From NCBI GenBank assembly GCA_024809215.1, contig JANUBW010000001.1, positions 2,150,841 through 2,214,840 on the forward strand: a stretch of 64,000 bases of DNA, written 5' to 3'. Numbering within the stretch: the first letter of the stretch is position 1; every line of letters begins with the position of its first letter. Position numbers and translations under genes: made by a program. The DNA is from Niastella sp. OAS944. Its GTDB lineage: Bacteria; Bacteroidota; Bacteroidia; Chitinophagales; Chitinophagaceae. Of the stretch, positions 25,941-34,855 are shown in pieces. A model generated the notes under the pieces. The model saw nothing but the letters and a program-made list of their open reading frames with translations. It was not told the DNA's origin and did not search any database.

Positions 25941-26795
25941 TTATTGTTTCGAAAAACGTTTGGATGCCTCCCAGCCTATCATGGCATTTTTACGGGTACT
26001 GCCCCAATGATAATTACCAAATTCGCCACTGGCCCTTATTACCCGGTGGCAGGGAATTAAAAACGCAACGGGGTTGGCAGCAACAGCTGTACCCACAGCC
26101 CGCGAAGCCAACGGCTGGTTAAGCTTACCTGCAATACCTGAATAGGTTGATAGTTCGCCCATGGGAATACGCAGCAATGTTTCCCAAACTTTTATCTGAA
26201 AAGCCGTGCCTTTCAAATGCAACTTTATTTCATGGAGTTTGTTCCAGTCCTGCGTAAATATGAACAGCGCGTTTTGCTGAATGGTATCCGACAACTGCCT
26301 GAACTTTGCATTGGGAAACTGGTTCTTTAATTCCTGCAATGCCACTTCTTCTTCCCCATCGGCAAAAGCCATATAACAAATGCCCTTGTGGGTACTGGCG
26401 ATGATGATGGTACCAAACGGACTTTCGGCAAAACTGTAATTAATGGCCAGCTGTTCGCCTCCATTTTTGTATTCGCCCGGCGTCATACCTTCTACTTTTA
26501 TAAACAGGTCGTGCAGGCGGCTGGTGCCCGAAAGCCCCGATTCAAAGGCCGCATCAACCAGCGTAACTTCAGCACCTTTTTTTAACACCTGTTTGGCATG
26601 CTCCAACGTAAGGTATTGAAGGAACTGTTTGGGCGTAACACCCGCCCAGTCTTTAAACATCCGTTGAAAATGGAAAGGGCTTACATGCACATGCTCGGCC
26701 ACCGTTTCAAGTGAAGGCTGCTCCCTGAAATTAAGCCGGTAAAAATCAATAGCTTCAGCTATACGGTTATAATTTATTGCTTCCTGCTTTTCCAT
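25941..26795 (-). CDS. AraC helix-turn-helix fused to methylated-DNA-protein cysteine methyltransferase (Ada lacking its N-terminal domain)
   Basis: In this 284-residue protein, residues 10-110 hold two AraC-type helix-turn-helix motifs (PFHFQRMFKDWAGVTPKQFL). Residues 120-280 hold the O6-alkylguanine methyltransferase domain with acceptor Cys249 in IPCHRV, preceded by SRAVGTAVAANP. The N-terminal zinc domain of classical Ada is absent and a free-standing relative is encoded two genes downstream. It is the first gene of the alkylation repair operon and is expected to remove alkyl groups from O6-guanine and possibly regulate the operon. Confidence 0.92.
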   Translation of the reverse strand: MEKQEAINYNRIAEAIDFYRLNFREQPSLETVAEHVHVSPFHFQRMFKDWAGVTPKQFLQYLTLEHAKQVLKKGAEVTLVDAAFESGLSGTSRLHDLFIKVEGMTPGEYKNGGEQLAINYSFAESPFGTIIIASTHKGICYMAFADGEEEVALQELKNQFPNAKFRQLSDTIQQNALFIFTQDWNKLHEIKLHLKGTAFQIKVWETLLRIPMGELSTYSGIAGKLNQPLASRAVGTAVAANPVAFLIPCHRVIRASGEFGNYHWGSTRKNAMIGWEASKRFSKQ

Positions 26796-26870
26796 AAACT
26801 CAATTTAATACCACAAATCTCACTAAAGGAGCCAGTTTGTAAAACCCGATTCTTGCGCTGTTTTTAAACC

Positions 26871-26890
26871 AGACAGATTGATCTGTATAC
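26871..26890. promoter_or_regulatory. TetR operator, site 1
   Basis: ACAGATTGATCTGT (26873-26886) is palindromic except for the two centre bases and begins within AGACAGAT. It lies 37 bases upstream of the -7 element TACCTTTG (26908-26915). The same AGACAGAT half-site recurs before the next gene at 27523. Confidence 0.6.
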
Positions 26891-26907
26891 GCAATTAAAA
26901 CTATGGC

Positions 26908-26915
26908 TACCTTTG
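26908..26915 (+). promoter_or_regulatory. Probable -7 element of the TetR-family gene
   Basis: TACCTTTG matches TAnnTTTG exactly. The element would place transcription start at about 26922, which favours translation from the ATG at 26921 (leaderless or nearly so) over the ATG at 26903 that lies inside the promoter. Confidence 0.4.
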
Positions 26916-26920
26916 CAGGT

Positions 26921-27466
26921 ATGAAGGTACACGAAAGCAACCCAAAAGAACGAATAATGCAAACGGCCACCCGGTTATTTCATCAACAGGGCTACCAGGC
27001 CACTGGTATAAACCAGGTAATAAAAGAAGCTGATGTTGCCAGGGCCAGCCTGTACCAGCATTATGAATCGAAGGAGAAGCTGTGTATCGCCTATTTAAAC
27101 AGGCGTCATGATCAATGGTTTACAAAGCTTAAAAAACATGTTGACCGGGTTGATGAACCTAAAAAGAAAATACTCGCCGCCTTCGATTTTTTGCATGCCA
27201 TGAATAAAGAAGAAAATTATCAGGGCTGCGCCTTCCTGAATATTCTTGGCGAAATAACCGATAAAGACAAAGAAATACTCGACATTATTCAGAACCATAA
27301 AATTGATGTTCGCAAATACCTCGGCAGCCTTATCACCGGCGACAAATCGATCAAAGACCACATTTACCTGTTGTTTGAATCGGCTATTATGGAAAGCAAA
27401 TTATTCAGAAGCCAGTGGCCGGTAAACGAAGGCAAAAAGATCGTTAACCGGTTAATTGACCAATGA
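26921..27466 (+). CDS. TetR/AcrR-family transcriptional regulator
   Basis: This protein of about 181 residues has an N-terminal helix-turn-helix (residues 9-55; RIMQTATRLFHQQGYQATGI, then VARASLYQHYESKEKL) and an all-helical ligand-binding domain. The layout resembles regulators of the small-molecule efflux or detoxification type. Start choice: an in-frame ATG at 26903 would add six residues but lies within the inferred promoter. Near-identical operators before this gene and the next indicate self-repression and control of the DUF1348-like gene. Confidence 0.88.
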   Translation: MKVHESNPKERIMQTATRLFHQQGYQATGINQVIKEADVARASLYQHYESKEKLCIAYLNRRHDQWFTKLKKHVDRVDEPKKKILAAFDFLHAMNKEENYQGCAFLNILGEITDKDKEILDIIQNHKIDVRKYLGSLITGDKSIKDHIYLLFESAIMESKLFRSQWPVNEGKKIVNRLIDQ

Positions 27467-27520
27467 ATTAATGTTCCCTTTGCCATACAGGAACCAGCAG
27501 CCAATGTTATTTTTATTAAA

Positions 27521-27538
27521 ATAGACAGATCGGTCTAT
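27521..27538. promoter_or_regulatory. TetR operator, site 2
   Basis: ATAGACAGATCGGTCTAT is an 18-bp near-perfect palindrome (one mismatched pair). It overlaps the expected -33 position of the promoter whose -7 is TATCTTTG (27558-27565). It shares AGACAGAT with site 1 at almost the same distance from the -7 element (35 against 37 bases). Confidence 0.65.
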
Positions 27539-27557
27539 CCGTAATAATAAAACCACT

Positions 27558-27565
27558 TATCTTTG
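27558..27565 (+). promoter_or_regulatory. -7 element of the DUF1348-like gene
   Basis: TATCTTTG matches TAnnTTTG exactly. Transcription from about 27572 rules out the TTG at 27563 as a start and supports the ATG at 27602. Confidence 0.5.
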
Positions 27566-27601
27566 TTCCGTTATGCCAAACAACCACTCAAAAATTCATG
27601 T

Positions 27602-28015
27602 ATGGAACAAAGACCTCCACTACCGCCATTTACTTACGAAACTGCCCTGCAAAAAGTACAACTGGCCGAAGATGCCTGGAACAGTAAAGACCCGCACCGC
27701 GTATCACTTGCCTATACCATTGACACAGAATGGCGCAACCGCTCTTCATTCATTAACGGCCGCCAGGAAGTAGTTGAGTTCCTCACCAAAAAATGGGAAA
27801 AAGAGCTGGACTATAAACTTAAAAAAGAGTTATGGAGCTTTACAGAGAACCGCATTAGCGTACGCTTTGAATACGAATGGCATAACCAGGAAGGTAATTG
27901 GTTCAGGTCGTACGGCAACGAGCAATGGGAGTTTAACGCCGATGGCTTAATGCAGAAAAGATATGCCTCAATAAACGATGTACCCATTGACAGTAAGGAC
28001 CGGAAATTCATTTAA
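27602..28015 (+). CDS. DUF1348-like (SnoaL/NTF2-fold) protein
   Basis: This 137-residue protein starts at ATG 27602. The sequence [19 protein letters not shown], then [18 protein letters not shown] and [18 protein letters not shown], is characteristic of the DUF1348 family, small NTF2-fold proteins of unknown activity. Tight operator control by the neighbouring TetR protein suggests that it acts on, or protects against, the regulator's ligand. It is a single-gene unit. Confidence 0.8.
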   Translation: MEQRPPLPPFTYETALQKVQLAEDAWNSKDPHRVSLAYTIDTEWRNRSSFINGRQEVVEFLTKKWEKELDYKLKKELWSFTENRISVRFEYEWHNQEGNWFRSYGNEQWEFNADGLMQKRYASINDVPIDSKDRKFI

Positions 28016-28214
28016 AAGGTTAGAATATCCTTAATATCGCCCTATTGGGTACGCCACCGGCAGCTTTTGCGTAAAATGGCCAACTTTTTGCGATCAATTT
28101 TCACATTATTTTATAGATCCGCGTGTCTGGATCAGGTAAAAAATAGTAAATTGAATCAGTCTGGCCCCTACTATTCCCAGGCTCCCAACGCAAAGAAAAT
28201 TAATAAAAAAACAT

Positions 28215-28826
28215 ATGAAATTTAGCTTGTCGGTTTTATCAGTGCTATTTTCAGTAGCTGCAGTGGCACAACCAACATTGGTAGATAGATTCCAGAAGAT
28301 CGGAACTGTTCAACAGGCACAACAATTCGTAGACGCTAACCCAGACATTAAGCCGGCCATTTTACGTTTAACCTATGGCAAGGATACCACGCTTATTGAC
28401 AAACGGTTATTACGTCAAAAACAAGGCGACATTTTTTCAGTAGGGTACGTTACCTACAAAGTAGTTGAAGCAAAAGAATCGGTAGCCTACCGCGCCAGTT
28501 ATATCTTCCTCGACGGCAGCTCCCTTTCGCCTTCAGAAATTGAAAGCCTCAAAAAGGAGATCGTAGCCAAAGCAACTGCCGGTGAATCGTGGGATAAACT
28601 GAGCGACAAATACACTATGGACGGTAACACCACAAAAGGCGATACCGACTGGTTCTTTGGCGAACTGATGTTCCCTAAAGAAGTACAGGATGCAGTTGCC
28701 GCTCACAAAAAAGATGAGATCTTTTATGTTGATGTATCGGAGCGCAACTGGCATTACATCATTAAAAAAACATATGACGATAAGATCCAAAAAGATGTAG
28801 TTGTTTTACGTGCCAACGGCCGCTAA
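28215..28826 (+). CDS. Exported parvulin-like (PpiC-type) protein
   Basis: This 203-residue protein has a signal peptide (residues 1-19, ending AAVAQ). Residues about 90-190 resemble a parvulin rotamase domain (YRASYIFLDGSS, KATAGESWDKLSDKYTMDG, DTDWFFGELMFPKEVQDAV). The N-terminal 70 residues are unassigned. The fold suggests periplasmic prolyl isomerase or chaperone function, but the domain is divergent and activity is uncertain. A single-gene unit, it is closed by a terminator. Confidence 0.7.
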   Translation: MKFSLSVLSVLFSVAAVAQPTLVDRFQKIGTVQQAQQFVDANPDIKPAILRLTYGKDTTLIDKRLLRQKQGDIFSVGYVTYKVVEAKESVAYRASYIFLDGSSLSPSEIESLKKEIVAKATAGESWDKLSDKYTMDGNTTKGDTDWFFGELMFPKEVQDAVAAHKKDEIFYVDVSERNWHYIIKKTYDDKIQKDVVVLRANGR

Positions 28827-28848
28827 GCAATAGTTAAAATACGAATGG

Positions 28849-28903
28849 TTCCTGCCTGCTTTTCTTGTATCAGCTACTTACAAAAAAGCCGGCAGGAATT
28901 TTT
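28849..28903 (+). terminator. Intrinsic terminator after the parvulin-like gene
   Basis: The arms 28849-28863 (TTCCTGCCTGCTTTT) and 28884-28898 (AAAAGCCGGCAGGAA) pair with one mismatch and are followed by TTTTTG. The T-run overlaps the -33 TTTG of the next promoter. Confidence 0.8.
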
Positions 28904-28931
28904 GTTTGCAACCAGTATCTATTTACCTTAG
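28901..28931 (+). promoter_or_regulatory. Promoter of the serine hydrolase gene
   Basis: TTTG (28901-28904), a 19-base spacer and TACCTTAG (28924-28931) fit the Bacteroidota consensus. The predicted leader is about 108 bases. Confidence 0.5.
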
Positions 28932-29046
28932 GGCTTCCAGGCCAGGCCTATACTCCACTTCAACTCAGCAAAAATAATTTCTTACATAAACCCGTTTGTA
29001 TGGTGACACCCTGTGTCGCTACGACCATTTATTAATTTAATTGAAC

Positions 29047-30507
29047 ATGCAAGCACCTTTAAAAAGCATTTTAACCGGGCTTTTAATTACTACTACCTGT
29101 TTTGCCGGTTCCTCGCAAATACCTGCGGAGGAAATTAAAACCATTATAGACAAAGAAGTTTACCAAAAAAGAAGTCCCAGCATTATTGTAGGCACCATAG
29201 ACGCTACAGGCAAACGGCAGATCGTTGCAGCCGGTTCTTACAAGGATAAAGAAGAAGTGTTGCCCGATGAAAAAACCATGTATGAAATTGGCTCCGTTAC
29301 CAAAGTGTTTACCTCGTTGATACTGGCCGATATGGTTTTAAAGAAACAGGTGAACCTCGAAGATCCTATTTCGAAATACTTGCCGACTTCTGTAAAATTG
29401 CCTGTGGTGAAGGGTAAAGAGATCACCCTGCTTAATTTGGCCAACCATTCTGTAGGCTGGCCTCGTATGCCCGATAATAATGATGGCAAAAACCTCGACA
29501 ATCCGTGGGCCGATTATACCATAGAACAAACCTACGACTACATCAGCAGGGCCGACATTGGCGATTATGCACCTGGCACCTGGTTCAAATACAGCAATGT
29601 GGGTTATGGCCTGCTGGGGCACATTTTGTCGCAGGTAGCAGGCAAACCTTTTGAAACATTGGTTAAAGAAAGAATATGTACGCCACTCGATATGCCCAAT
29701 ACCACTATGACGTTAACCCCTGCACAAATTAAGAACCTGGCCGTTGGTCATAATGAAACAGGGGCAGCTGCTGAAAATTGGGATATGCCAGCCATTGCGG
29801 GAACAGGCGGTTTGCGTTCGAACATAAACGATATGCTCAATTTTGCCGGCGCCAACCTGGGCATAATAAAGACCGACCTTTACCCTGCCATGCAACTGGC
29901 GCATATTCCCCGCATTTCAAAAAGACCCGATGATGGCGATGTAACGCTGGGCTGGACACTGGTTAAAGACAAAAACGGCGATGAATATATCTGGAAAGAT
30001 GGTACCACAGCCGGCTACCGCTCTATTATGTTATTGAACAAAACTAAAAAAACGGGCGTGGTAATACTGGCCAATACGCTCAACCCTATCAACGACCTCG
30101 CCTATCATATCTTAGCACCTTCTGTTCCCGTAAAACCTTACCGGTATATTTGGGCGCTGCACGACCTGGTCCTTGAAACAGCCAAAAACAAAAACGTTGA
30201 TAAAGCCATTGAAGAGTATAAGACCATGAAGGCTAGCAGAAGTCCCGGTTTGGTGTTTGATGCCGCTCAGTTAAATTACGTGGCCAATGACCTTCGTATA
30301 GCGAAAAAAATGAGCGCCGCCATTAAAATACTGGAGTTGAATGCACAGGAATATCCTGAAAATTCCATGGTATTTGAAACCCTGGGTGAATACTATAGAC
30401 GCAATGGTAAGAAGAAAGAAGCCATTACAGCATTTGAAAAAGCAGCACAGTTAGACCCCAAGAATGAACATGCGAAGTGGGTGGCAGAAAAACTGAAAGC
30501 TAATTAG
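29047..30507 (+). CDS. Exported penicillin-binding-type serine hydrolase with C-terminal TPR
   Basis: This 486-residue protein starts at ATG 29047, preferred over the in-frame TTG six bases upstream. After a signal peptide (to about residue 23) comes a class C beta-lactamase-like domain with the SxxK motif at residues 83-86 (SVTK) and the YxN motif in KYSNVGYGLLGH. The third motif region is DGTTAGYRS. The last about 70 residues form at least one tetratricopeptide-like repeat (LGEYYRRNGKKKEAITAFEK). It is probably a peptidase or esterase rather than a resistance enzyme. Confidence 0.85.
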   Translation: MQAPLKSILTGLLITTTCFAGSSQIPAEEIKTIIDKEVYQKRSPSIIVGTIDATGKRQIVAAGSYKDKEEVLPDEKTMYEIGSVTKVFTSLILADMVLKKQVNLEDPISKYLPTSVKLPVVKGKEITLLNLANHSVGWPRMPDNNDGKNLDNPWADYTIEQTYDYISRADIGDYAPGTWFKYSNVGYGLLGHILSQVAGKPFETLVKERICTPLDMPNTTMTLTPAQIKNLAVGHNETGAAAENWDMPAIAGTGGLRSNINDMLNFAGANLGIIKTDLYPAMQLAHIPRISKRPDDGDVTLGWTLVKDKNGDEYIWKDGTTAGYRSIMLLNKTKKTGVVILANTLNPINDLAYHILAPSVPVKPYRYIWALHDLVLETAKNKNVDKAIEEYKTMKASRSPGLVFDAAQLNYVANDLRIAKKMSAAIKILELNAQEYPENSMVFETLGEYYRRNGKKKEAITAFEKAAQLDPKNEHAKWVAEKLKAN

Positions 30508-30522
30508 CTAATGCCTGCCCGT

Positions 30523-30545
30523 CTGAAGCCTTGGCGAAGGCGGGT
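30523..30545. repeat. Short dispersed GCCTTGGCGAAGGC-type hairpin
   Basis: GCCTT and AAGGC (about 30530-30543) pair around GGCG, flanked by CCCG and CGGG-like bases. It resembles the GCCTTTGGCGAAGGC elements common between genes in this phylum. It lies just before the bidirectional terminator. Confidence 0.4.
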
Positions 30546-30570
30546 GATAATTCGATAATGTGCTAATGAA

Positions 30571-30606
30571 AAAATCCCGCAGTGGTTTAGCCATAGCGGG
30601 ATTTTT
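30571..30606. terminator. Bidirectional intrinsic terminator
   Basis: AAAATCCCGC (30571-30580) and GCGGGATTTT (30596-30605) form a 10-bp stem with A- and T-runs on both sides. The terminator lies between the convergent serine hydrolase and the end of the polysaccharide utilisation locus. Confidence 0.85.
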
Positions 30607-30622
30607 ATTTAATTGGATATTA

Positions 30623-31813
30623 TTAATTGCTGATCAATGTATGGTACACCGCGCTATTTGCATCAGGAAGTGTAATACTTGTGGCAGCTTTAGTATTAAT
30701 ATTCAACCGATATAAAGAAACCTCATCCGACACGCTAACAATCTCTTTCAGCTTGGGATTATAAATAAGGTTATCGCTGAATTTAGCCCCCTTTAAATCG
30801 CTTACCAGCGACTGCTGGCCATTGGCAGCATTCAGCTTTTGTATCTGGGCAACATAATTGTCTGGGTCAGAATAATTCGCTTTGTAACCAAATAAATTTC
30901 CCTGGTCGTCGGTAAACAGTTCCCGATACTCTACCACATTGGTATTGGCCAAAGCAACCGAAGACGTGTCTTTTGTTGTAAGGTTAAATTTAAGCAACCT
31001 GGTTCCGTCGCCAGCTAATCCTACTATCTCATTACTGGCAGCAACATAAACCAGGCTTAGCCAATTGTCATTGAACTCAAAATTTTTGATGGTAGTAGGA
31101 ACACCTGTTTTGGCATCGAACTTAACCACCGTTTGCCCCAAATGGTTGGGGTCGTTATAGTTTAGTTTAACTGCATATAACGTATTGTTCTTATCAACTA
31201 CCATGTCGTGAAAACCAATGTTGCCGCTTGTAACAAGAGGCACTTTTGTCACCTTTTTGGTAGTAACATTTATAGTGATAAAGTTCTTACCATCTTCGTC
31301 ACGGCCAATTACTTCATTGGTAGCAGGCCAGTATACTGCATCTTCAACCTTGTCGCCGGTTTCATTTATGGTAGCTACCAACGTTTCAGTGCCATTCTCC
31401 GGATTGATTGACACCAACTGACGAAGAGATGTGTTACCCGAATAAACTCCTTTTATACAATACAGGGTAAATTGTGAAATTACTATTGAACCTACTTCAG
31501 TTTTATTTCCATGTACTGTAACGGTAACGCTTCCGCTGGTTGCATTGGCCGGTATAATAACTTTTATTTCGGTAGCTGAAGCGCTCACAACAGTTCCCGC
31601 AACTCCGTTAAATTCTACCGTATTCTCAGTGGCGGTTGTACTAAAGTTCGATCCTTTAATGATCAGTGTGTCGCCGGGTTTTGCCGCTGCAGCCGTTAGG
31701 GGCTCGGTAACCGGGGGCTCGTAAGTTTTATCGTCATCCTTTTTACAGGCGGCAAAAAACAGTAATGCCCCAACAAACAGGGCGAGAGATTTGTGTTTCA
31801 TAGCATACATCAT
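30623..31813 (-). CDS. TIG/IPT-domain surface lipoprotein
   Basis: This protein of up to 396 residues probably starts at the internal Met at 31801 (MKHKSLALFVGALLFFAAC), giving a lipoprotein signal with the lipobox Cys followed by KKDDD, typical for outer-membrane export. An IPT/TIG immunoglobulin-like domain follows (about residues 35-115; GSNFSTTATENTVEFNGVAG). A beta-propeller-like C-terminal part (about 120-395) comes next. Being the last gene of the locus, it may be a surface glycan-binding protein, the role TIG lipoproteins play next to SusC/SusD, but that is inference. Confidence 0.75.
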   Translation of the reverse strand: MMYAMKHKSLALFVGALLFFAACKKDDDKTYEPPVTEPLTAAAAKPGDTLIIKGSNFSTTATENTVEFNGVAGTVVSASATEIKVIIPANATSGSVTVTVHGNKTEVGSIVISQFTLYCIKGVYSGNTSLRQLVSINPENGTETLVATINETGDKVEDAVYWPATNEVIGRDEDGKNFITINVTTKKVTKVPLVTSGNIGFHDMVVDKNNTLYAVKLNYNDPNHLGQTVVKFDAKTGVPTTIKNFEFNDNWLSLVYVAASNEIVGLAGDGTRLLKFNLTTKDTSSVALANTNVVEYRELFTDDQGNLFGYKANYSDPDNYVAQIQKLNAANGQQSLVSDLKGAKFSDNLIYNPKLKEIVSVSDEVSLYRLNINTKAATSITLPDANSAVYHTLISN

Positions 31814-31938
31814 GAAAAGTATTTATTTACAAGGGGTTCGTTAACGCCGTGATTAACGGGCGTCAATAATAAATATTGCCCCTATGAGGTTTTCCTCCTC
31901 ATTCCATGATGTTTTTCTCCCGGTATTAGACAAGTTGA

Positions 31939-33216
31939 TTATTTGCCTGCCGGTTGATACTCACCGTAAACTGCATCCCTAAAACTTTTATGTAGTTTTA
32001 CCCGGTCGAAGGGCACCAGTTGGGTAAATAACACTGCAGTAAGTTCGTTTGCAGGGTCAACCCAGAACATAGTGCTGGCAGCGCCATCCCAGAAGAACTC
32101 GCCTACTACGCCATTATTTTCTTCTTTGGTGGCAGGTGGTTGAGTGCGCACGGCAAAGTCAATTCCAAAACCTACACGCCCTTTGCTGGGCAACCACATT
32201 CGTTTGGTAATGGTATCGCTTAAATGACTGGTGGCCATCAGTTGTACCGTTTCGGGTTTCAATATCCGAACTTTGCCCGCCTTTCCTTTATTTACCAGCA
32301 TTTGTGTGAATTTCATGTAGTCATCGAGGGTAGATGTTAATCCCCAGCCGCCGGGTTTCAATGCCCAGTTCTTTGTATTAAAGCTGTTAGCCCGGTCATC
32401 AGGCACGCGGTTGAGTGTTTTATTATCGCTGCGATCGTACAAAGCAGCAAAGCGTGAGCGGTCGCTATCGGCTACCACGTAACGCGTGTTGGTCATTTTA
32501 AGCGGATCGAAGATATTCTCTTTCACATACTGATCAAATGGTTTACCCGAAAGCCGTTCAACCAGGTAGGCCTGCACATCAACACAGGGGCCATATGCCC
32601 ATTGGTCGCCGGGATGAAATTCCAGTGGCAGACCGGCCAGCTTTTTCGCCATTTCACTTAGTGTGTTGGCCGGGTTCATATAATCGGCTTTCTTTACCAG
32701 CTCGGCAAGGGCGGGAATTTCCGTACCGGCAAAACCTGCGGTATGGCGGGTGATATCGCGTATGGTTATAGGCCGTTTGGCTGGTTCCAATATTAAATTC
32801 CCATTGGCATCTACCCCTTTATACACCATCATTTCGGTAAACTCCGGTGCATACTTCGAAAGCGGTTCATCCAGTTGAAAAGCGCCTTTTTCGTACAACG
32901 TCATAAGCGCAACACCCGTCACCGGTTTTGTCATGGAAAAAATGCGTACTATGGTATTGCGGTCCATGGGAGCTTTAGCTTCCTGGTCGGCATAACCGAA
33001 GGCATTGAAATACACTTCTTTTCCTTTTTCGAATATGAGGGCAGATACGCCGGCGGTTTTCCCCGAATCGATAAATCTTTTCAGCGTAGCGTCAATACGG
33101 TCTTTTACCGCCGGTGAAACGATGGGCGCCGGTTTGTAATTATTTGATGGTGATGATAATTGAAAGGCACTGGCAATTAACAATACAGGAAGTATGGCAA
33201 GGATCACTTTTTTCAT
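31939..33216 (-). CDS. Exported beta-lactamase-family serine hydrolase
   Basis: This 425-residue protein has an N-terminal signal (about residues 1-20) and a class C beta-lactamase/esterase fold. SxxK is at residues 94-97 (SMTK) in TIVRIFSMTKPVTGVAL. The second-motif Tyr is in QWAYGPCVDVQAYLVERLSG, where Cys replaces the usual Asn. The C-terminal FFWDGAASTMFWVDPANEL segment is typical of esterase members. It is unrelated in detail to the hydrolase at 29047. Its position within the locus suggests removal of acyl groups from the glycan substrate. Confidence 0.82.
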   Translation of the reverse strand: MKKVILAILPVLLIASAFQLSSPSNNYKPAPIVSPAVKDRIDATLKRFIDSGKTAGVSALIFEKGKEVYFNAFGYADQEAKAPMDRNTIVRIFSMTKPVTGVALMTLYEKGAFQLDEPLSKYAPEFTEMMVYKGVDANGNLILEPAKRPITIRDITRHTAGFAGTEIPALAELVKKADYMNPANTLSEMAKKLAGLPLEFHPGDQWAYGPCVDVQAYLVERLSGKPFDQYVKENIFDPLKMTNTRYVVADSDRSRFAALYDRSDNKTLNRVPDDRANSFNTKNWALKPGGWGLTSTLDDYMKFTQMLVNKGKAGKVRILKPETVQLMATSHLSDTITKRMWLPSKGRVGFGIDFAVRTQPPATKEENNGVVGEFFWDGAASTMFWVDPANELTAVLFTQLVPFDRVKLHKSFRDAVYGEYQPAGK

Positions 33217-33308
33217 AGCAATTATTTTTAATCTGTGGCATTGCTTTATAGCTCCTGAATTTAATCATTGTTCAGGAAACCAAATGATCCTTTTATACCA
33301 AAGGCTGA

Positions 33309-34739
33309 TCATGTTTTTGCATCCTGGTACTGGCCGGTGCCGCCATTACCATTTTCAACTTCCAGTACAATGATGTACGGTGTGGTTGTTTTTACAGGCG
33401 GTAAATACAGGTTGAACTGGTTCTTCTGGGTCTCTTTTATTTGGAGCGACTGTCCGGGATTGGCCAGCAAATAGTTTTTAACGATCTTCACCTTCTCCGG
33501 TGTTTGTACTTTAGCTATGCCCGATAGTGGTTGGTTACAAACGATCATATACACTTTATTGGTGCCTTCTTTTTTTATATAATAACCCCAATCCTGCTTT
33601 TTAAAACCTGCATAATCGCCACCATAAATGGCTTCGCCATTTAATTTCATCCACTCTCCTATGGCAGTGGCTATTTGTTTTTCTTCTGCCCGAATAGCAC
33701 CATCGCCCTGCGGTCCAAAATTCAACAGAAAGTTACCACCCAGCGAAGTAGTGAGCGCCAGCATTTCTATTAGCTCTACAGGCGTTTTTACATAGCTCAG
33801 GCTCCAGTCCTTATGATAACCCCATTGGTTTTCGGGAATGGTCATACAGGCTTCCCAATCGGTTTGCGTTACGTCTATATCTTTTACCGCATCGGGCAGT
33901 TTGCGTTCGTACCCCGATCCATAATCGCCCATCATTTCTCCATTGGAGTCTTTATGGCGTGAACCATAATCATCGGCGCGCAGGCGGCTGTTTACGATCA
34001 TACCGGGGTGTACCTGCTTTAACATCTTTTCAACGGCCAGTGTCCACCAGCCATTCTTTTTAATACTATTGTCCCAGGTACCATCGAACCAAAAACATTT
34101 TACGGTGGGGTAATTAGTAGCCAGTTCTTTTAACTGGTTATAAGCAAAATCGAGGTACCGCAGGAACTGGGTTTGGTCATCTGCACTTTTGATATCATAC
34201 TTCCAATCGGGGTGATGCCAGTCGAGCACAGAATAATAAAAGTGCACATCAATGCCTTCGGCATTATAGGCTTCTACCAGTTCTTTTAGAATATCTCTCT
34301 TAAAGGGCGTGTTGCTTACATTGAAAGGGGTATACGCGCTGGGCCATAAACAAAATCCTTCATGGTGTTTGGTGGTAATGGTCATATACTTTACCCCCAT
34401 TTGTTTTGCCATGCGGGCCATTGCTTTTGCATCAAACTTTACGGGGTTAAACTGGTACATCAGCGAATCCCAGGTGCTGGTAGAAATATGCGCGCTTGAT
34501 TTTAAAAACTCCGCTGCATAGTTATAGGTTTTACCATTCCATACACCACCGGGTATGGAATATAAACCCCAATGTATAAACTGACCAAAGCGGTTAGCCC
34601 TGAACTTTGCCATGGCCGAATCTTTTCGCTTGCCTGTGTATTGAGCGCCGTATTGTAGCAGCTTTCTATCCTTATTCTGCGCATGTAACGTCACTGCTGA
34701 AAACAATAACAGTGAGTATATGTATCTATAAATTTTCAT
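33309..34739 (-). CDS. Alpha-L-fucosidase (GH29)
   Basis: This 476-residue exported protein has a signal peptide to about residue 21. GH29 hallmarks are FGQFIHWGLYSIPGG, TITTKHHEGFCLWPS, and the catalytic nucleophile Asp219 in FWFDGTWDN. A C-terminal beta-sandwich is present in reduced form (about 380-476). It hydrolyses terminal alpha-L-fucose. The acid/base residue is not conserved enough to assign by eye. With the GH2 enzyme upstream it suggests a fucosylated galactoside substrate. Confidence 0.92.
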   Translation of the reverse strand: MKIYRYIYSLLLFSAVTLHAQNKDRKLLQYGAQYTGKRKDSAMAKFRANRFGQFIHWGLYSIPGGVWNGKTYNYAAEFLKSSAHISTSTWDSLMYQFNPVKFDAKAMARMAKQMGVKYMTITTKHHEGFCLWPSAYTPFNVSNTPFKRDILKELVEAYNAEGIDVHFYYSVLDWHHPDWKYDIKSADDQTQFLRYLDFAYNQLKELATNYPTVKCFWFDGTWDNSIKKNGWWTLAVEKMLKQVHPGMIVNSRLRADDYGSRHKDSNGEMMGDYGSGYERKLPDAVKDIDVTQTDWEACMTIPENQWGYHKDWSLSYVKTPVELIEMLALTTSLGGNFLLNFGPQGDGAIRAEEKQIATAIGEWMKLNGEAIYGGDYAGFKKQDWGYYIKKEGTNKVYMIVCNQPLSGIAKVQTPEKVKIVKNYLLANPGQSLQIKETQKNQFNLYLPPVKTTTPYIIVLEVENGNGGTGQYQDAKT

Positions 34740-34779
34740 TGATTAAGTTATGTTTTTTTGAAAATAGCGTTGCGAAGCG

Positions 34780-34855
34780 GAAGTCTGAAATCGGAGGTCT
34801 GAAAATACAGGTTCTTCTGACTTCTGGCTTCAGACCTCAGACCTCTGGCCTCCTA
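34780..34855. repeat. CAGACCTC-type intergenic repeat with hairpin
   Basis: GAGGTCTGAA (34794-34803) pairs with TTCAGACCTC (34829-34838), followed by a further AGACCTCTGGCCTCC copy that runs into the GH2 stop codon. Related copies are at 60681-60741. It looks like a dispersed mosaic of GACCTCTGA words. Confidence 0.6.
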
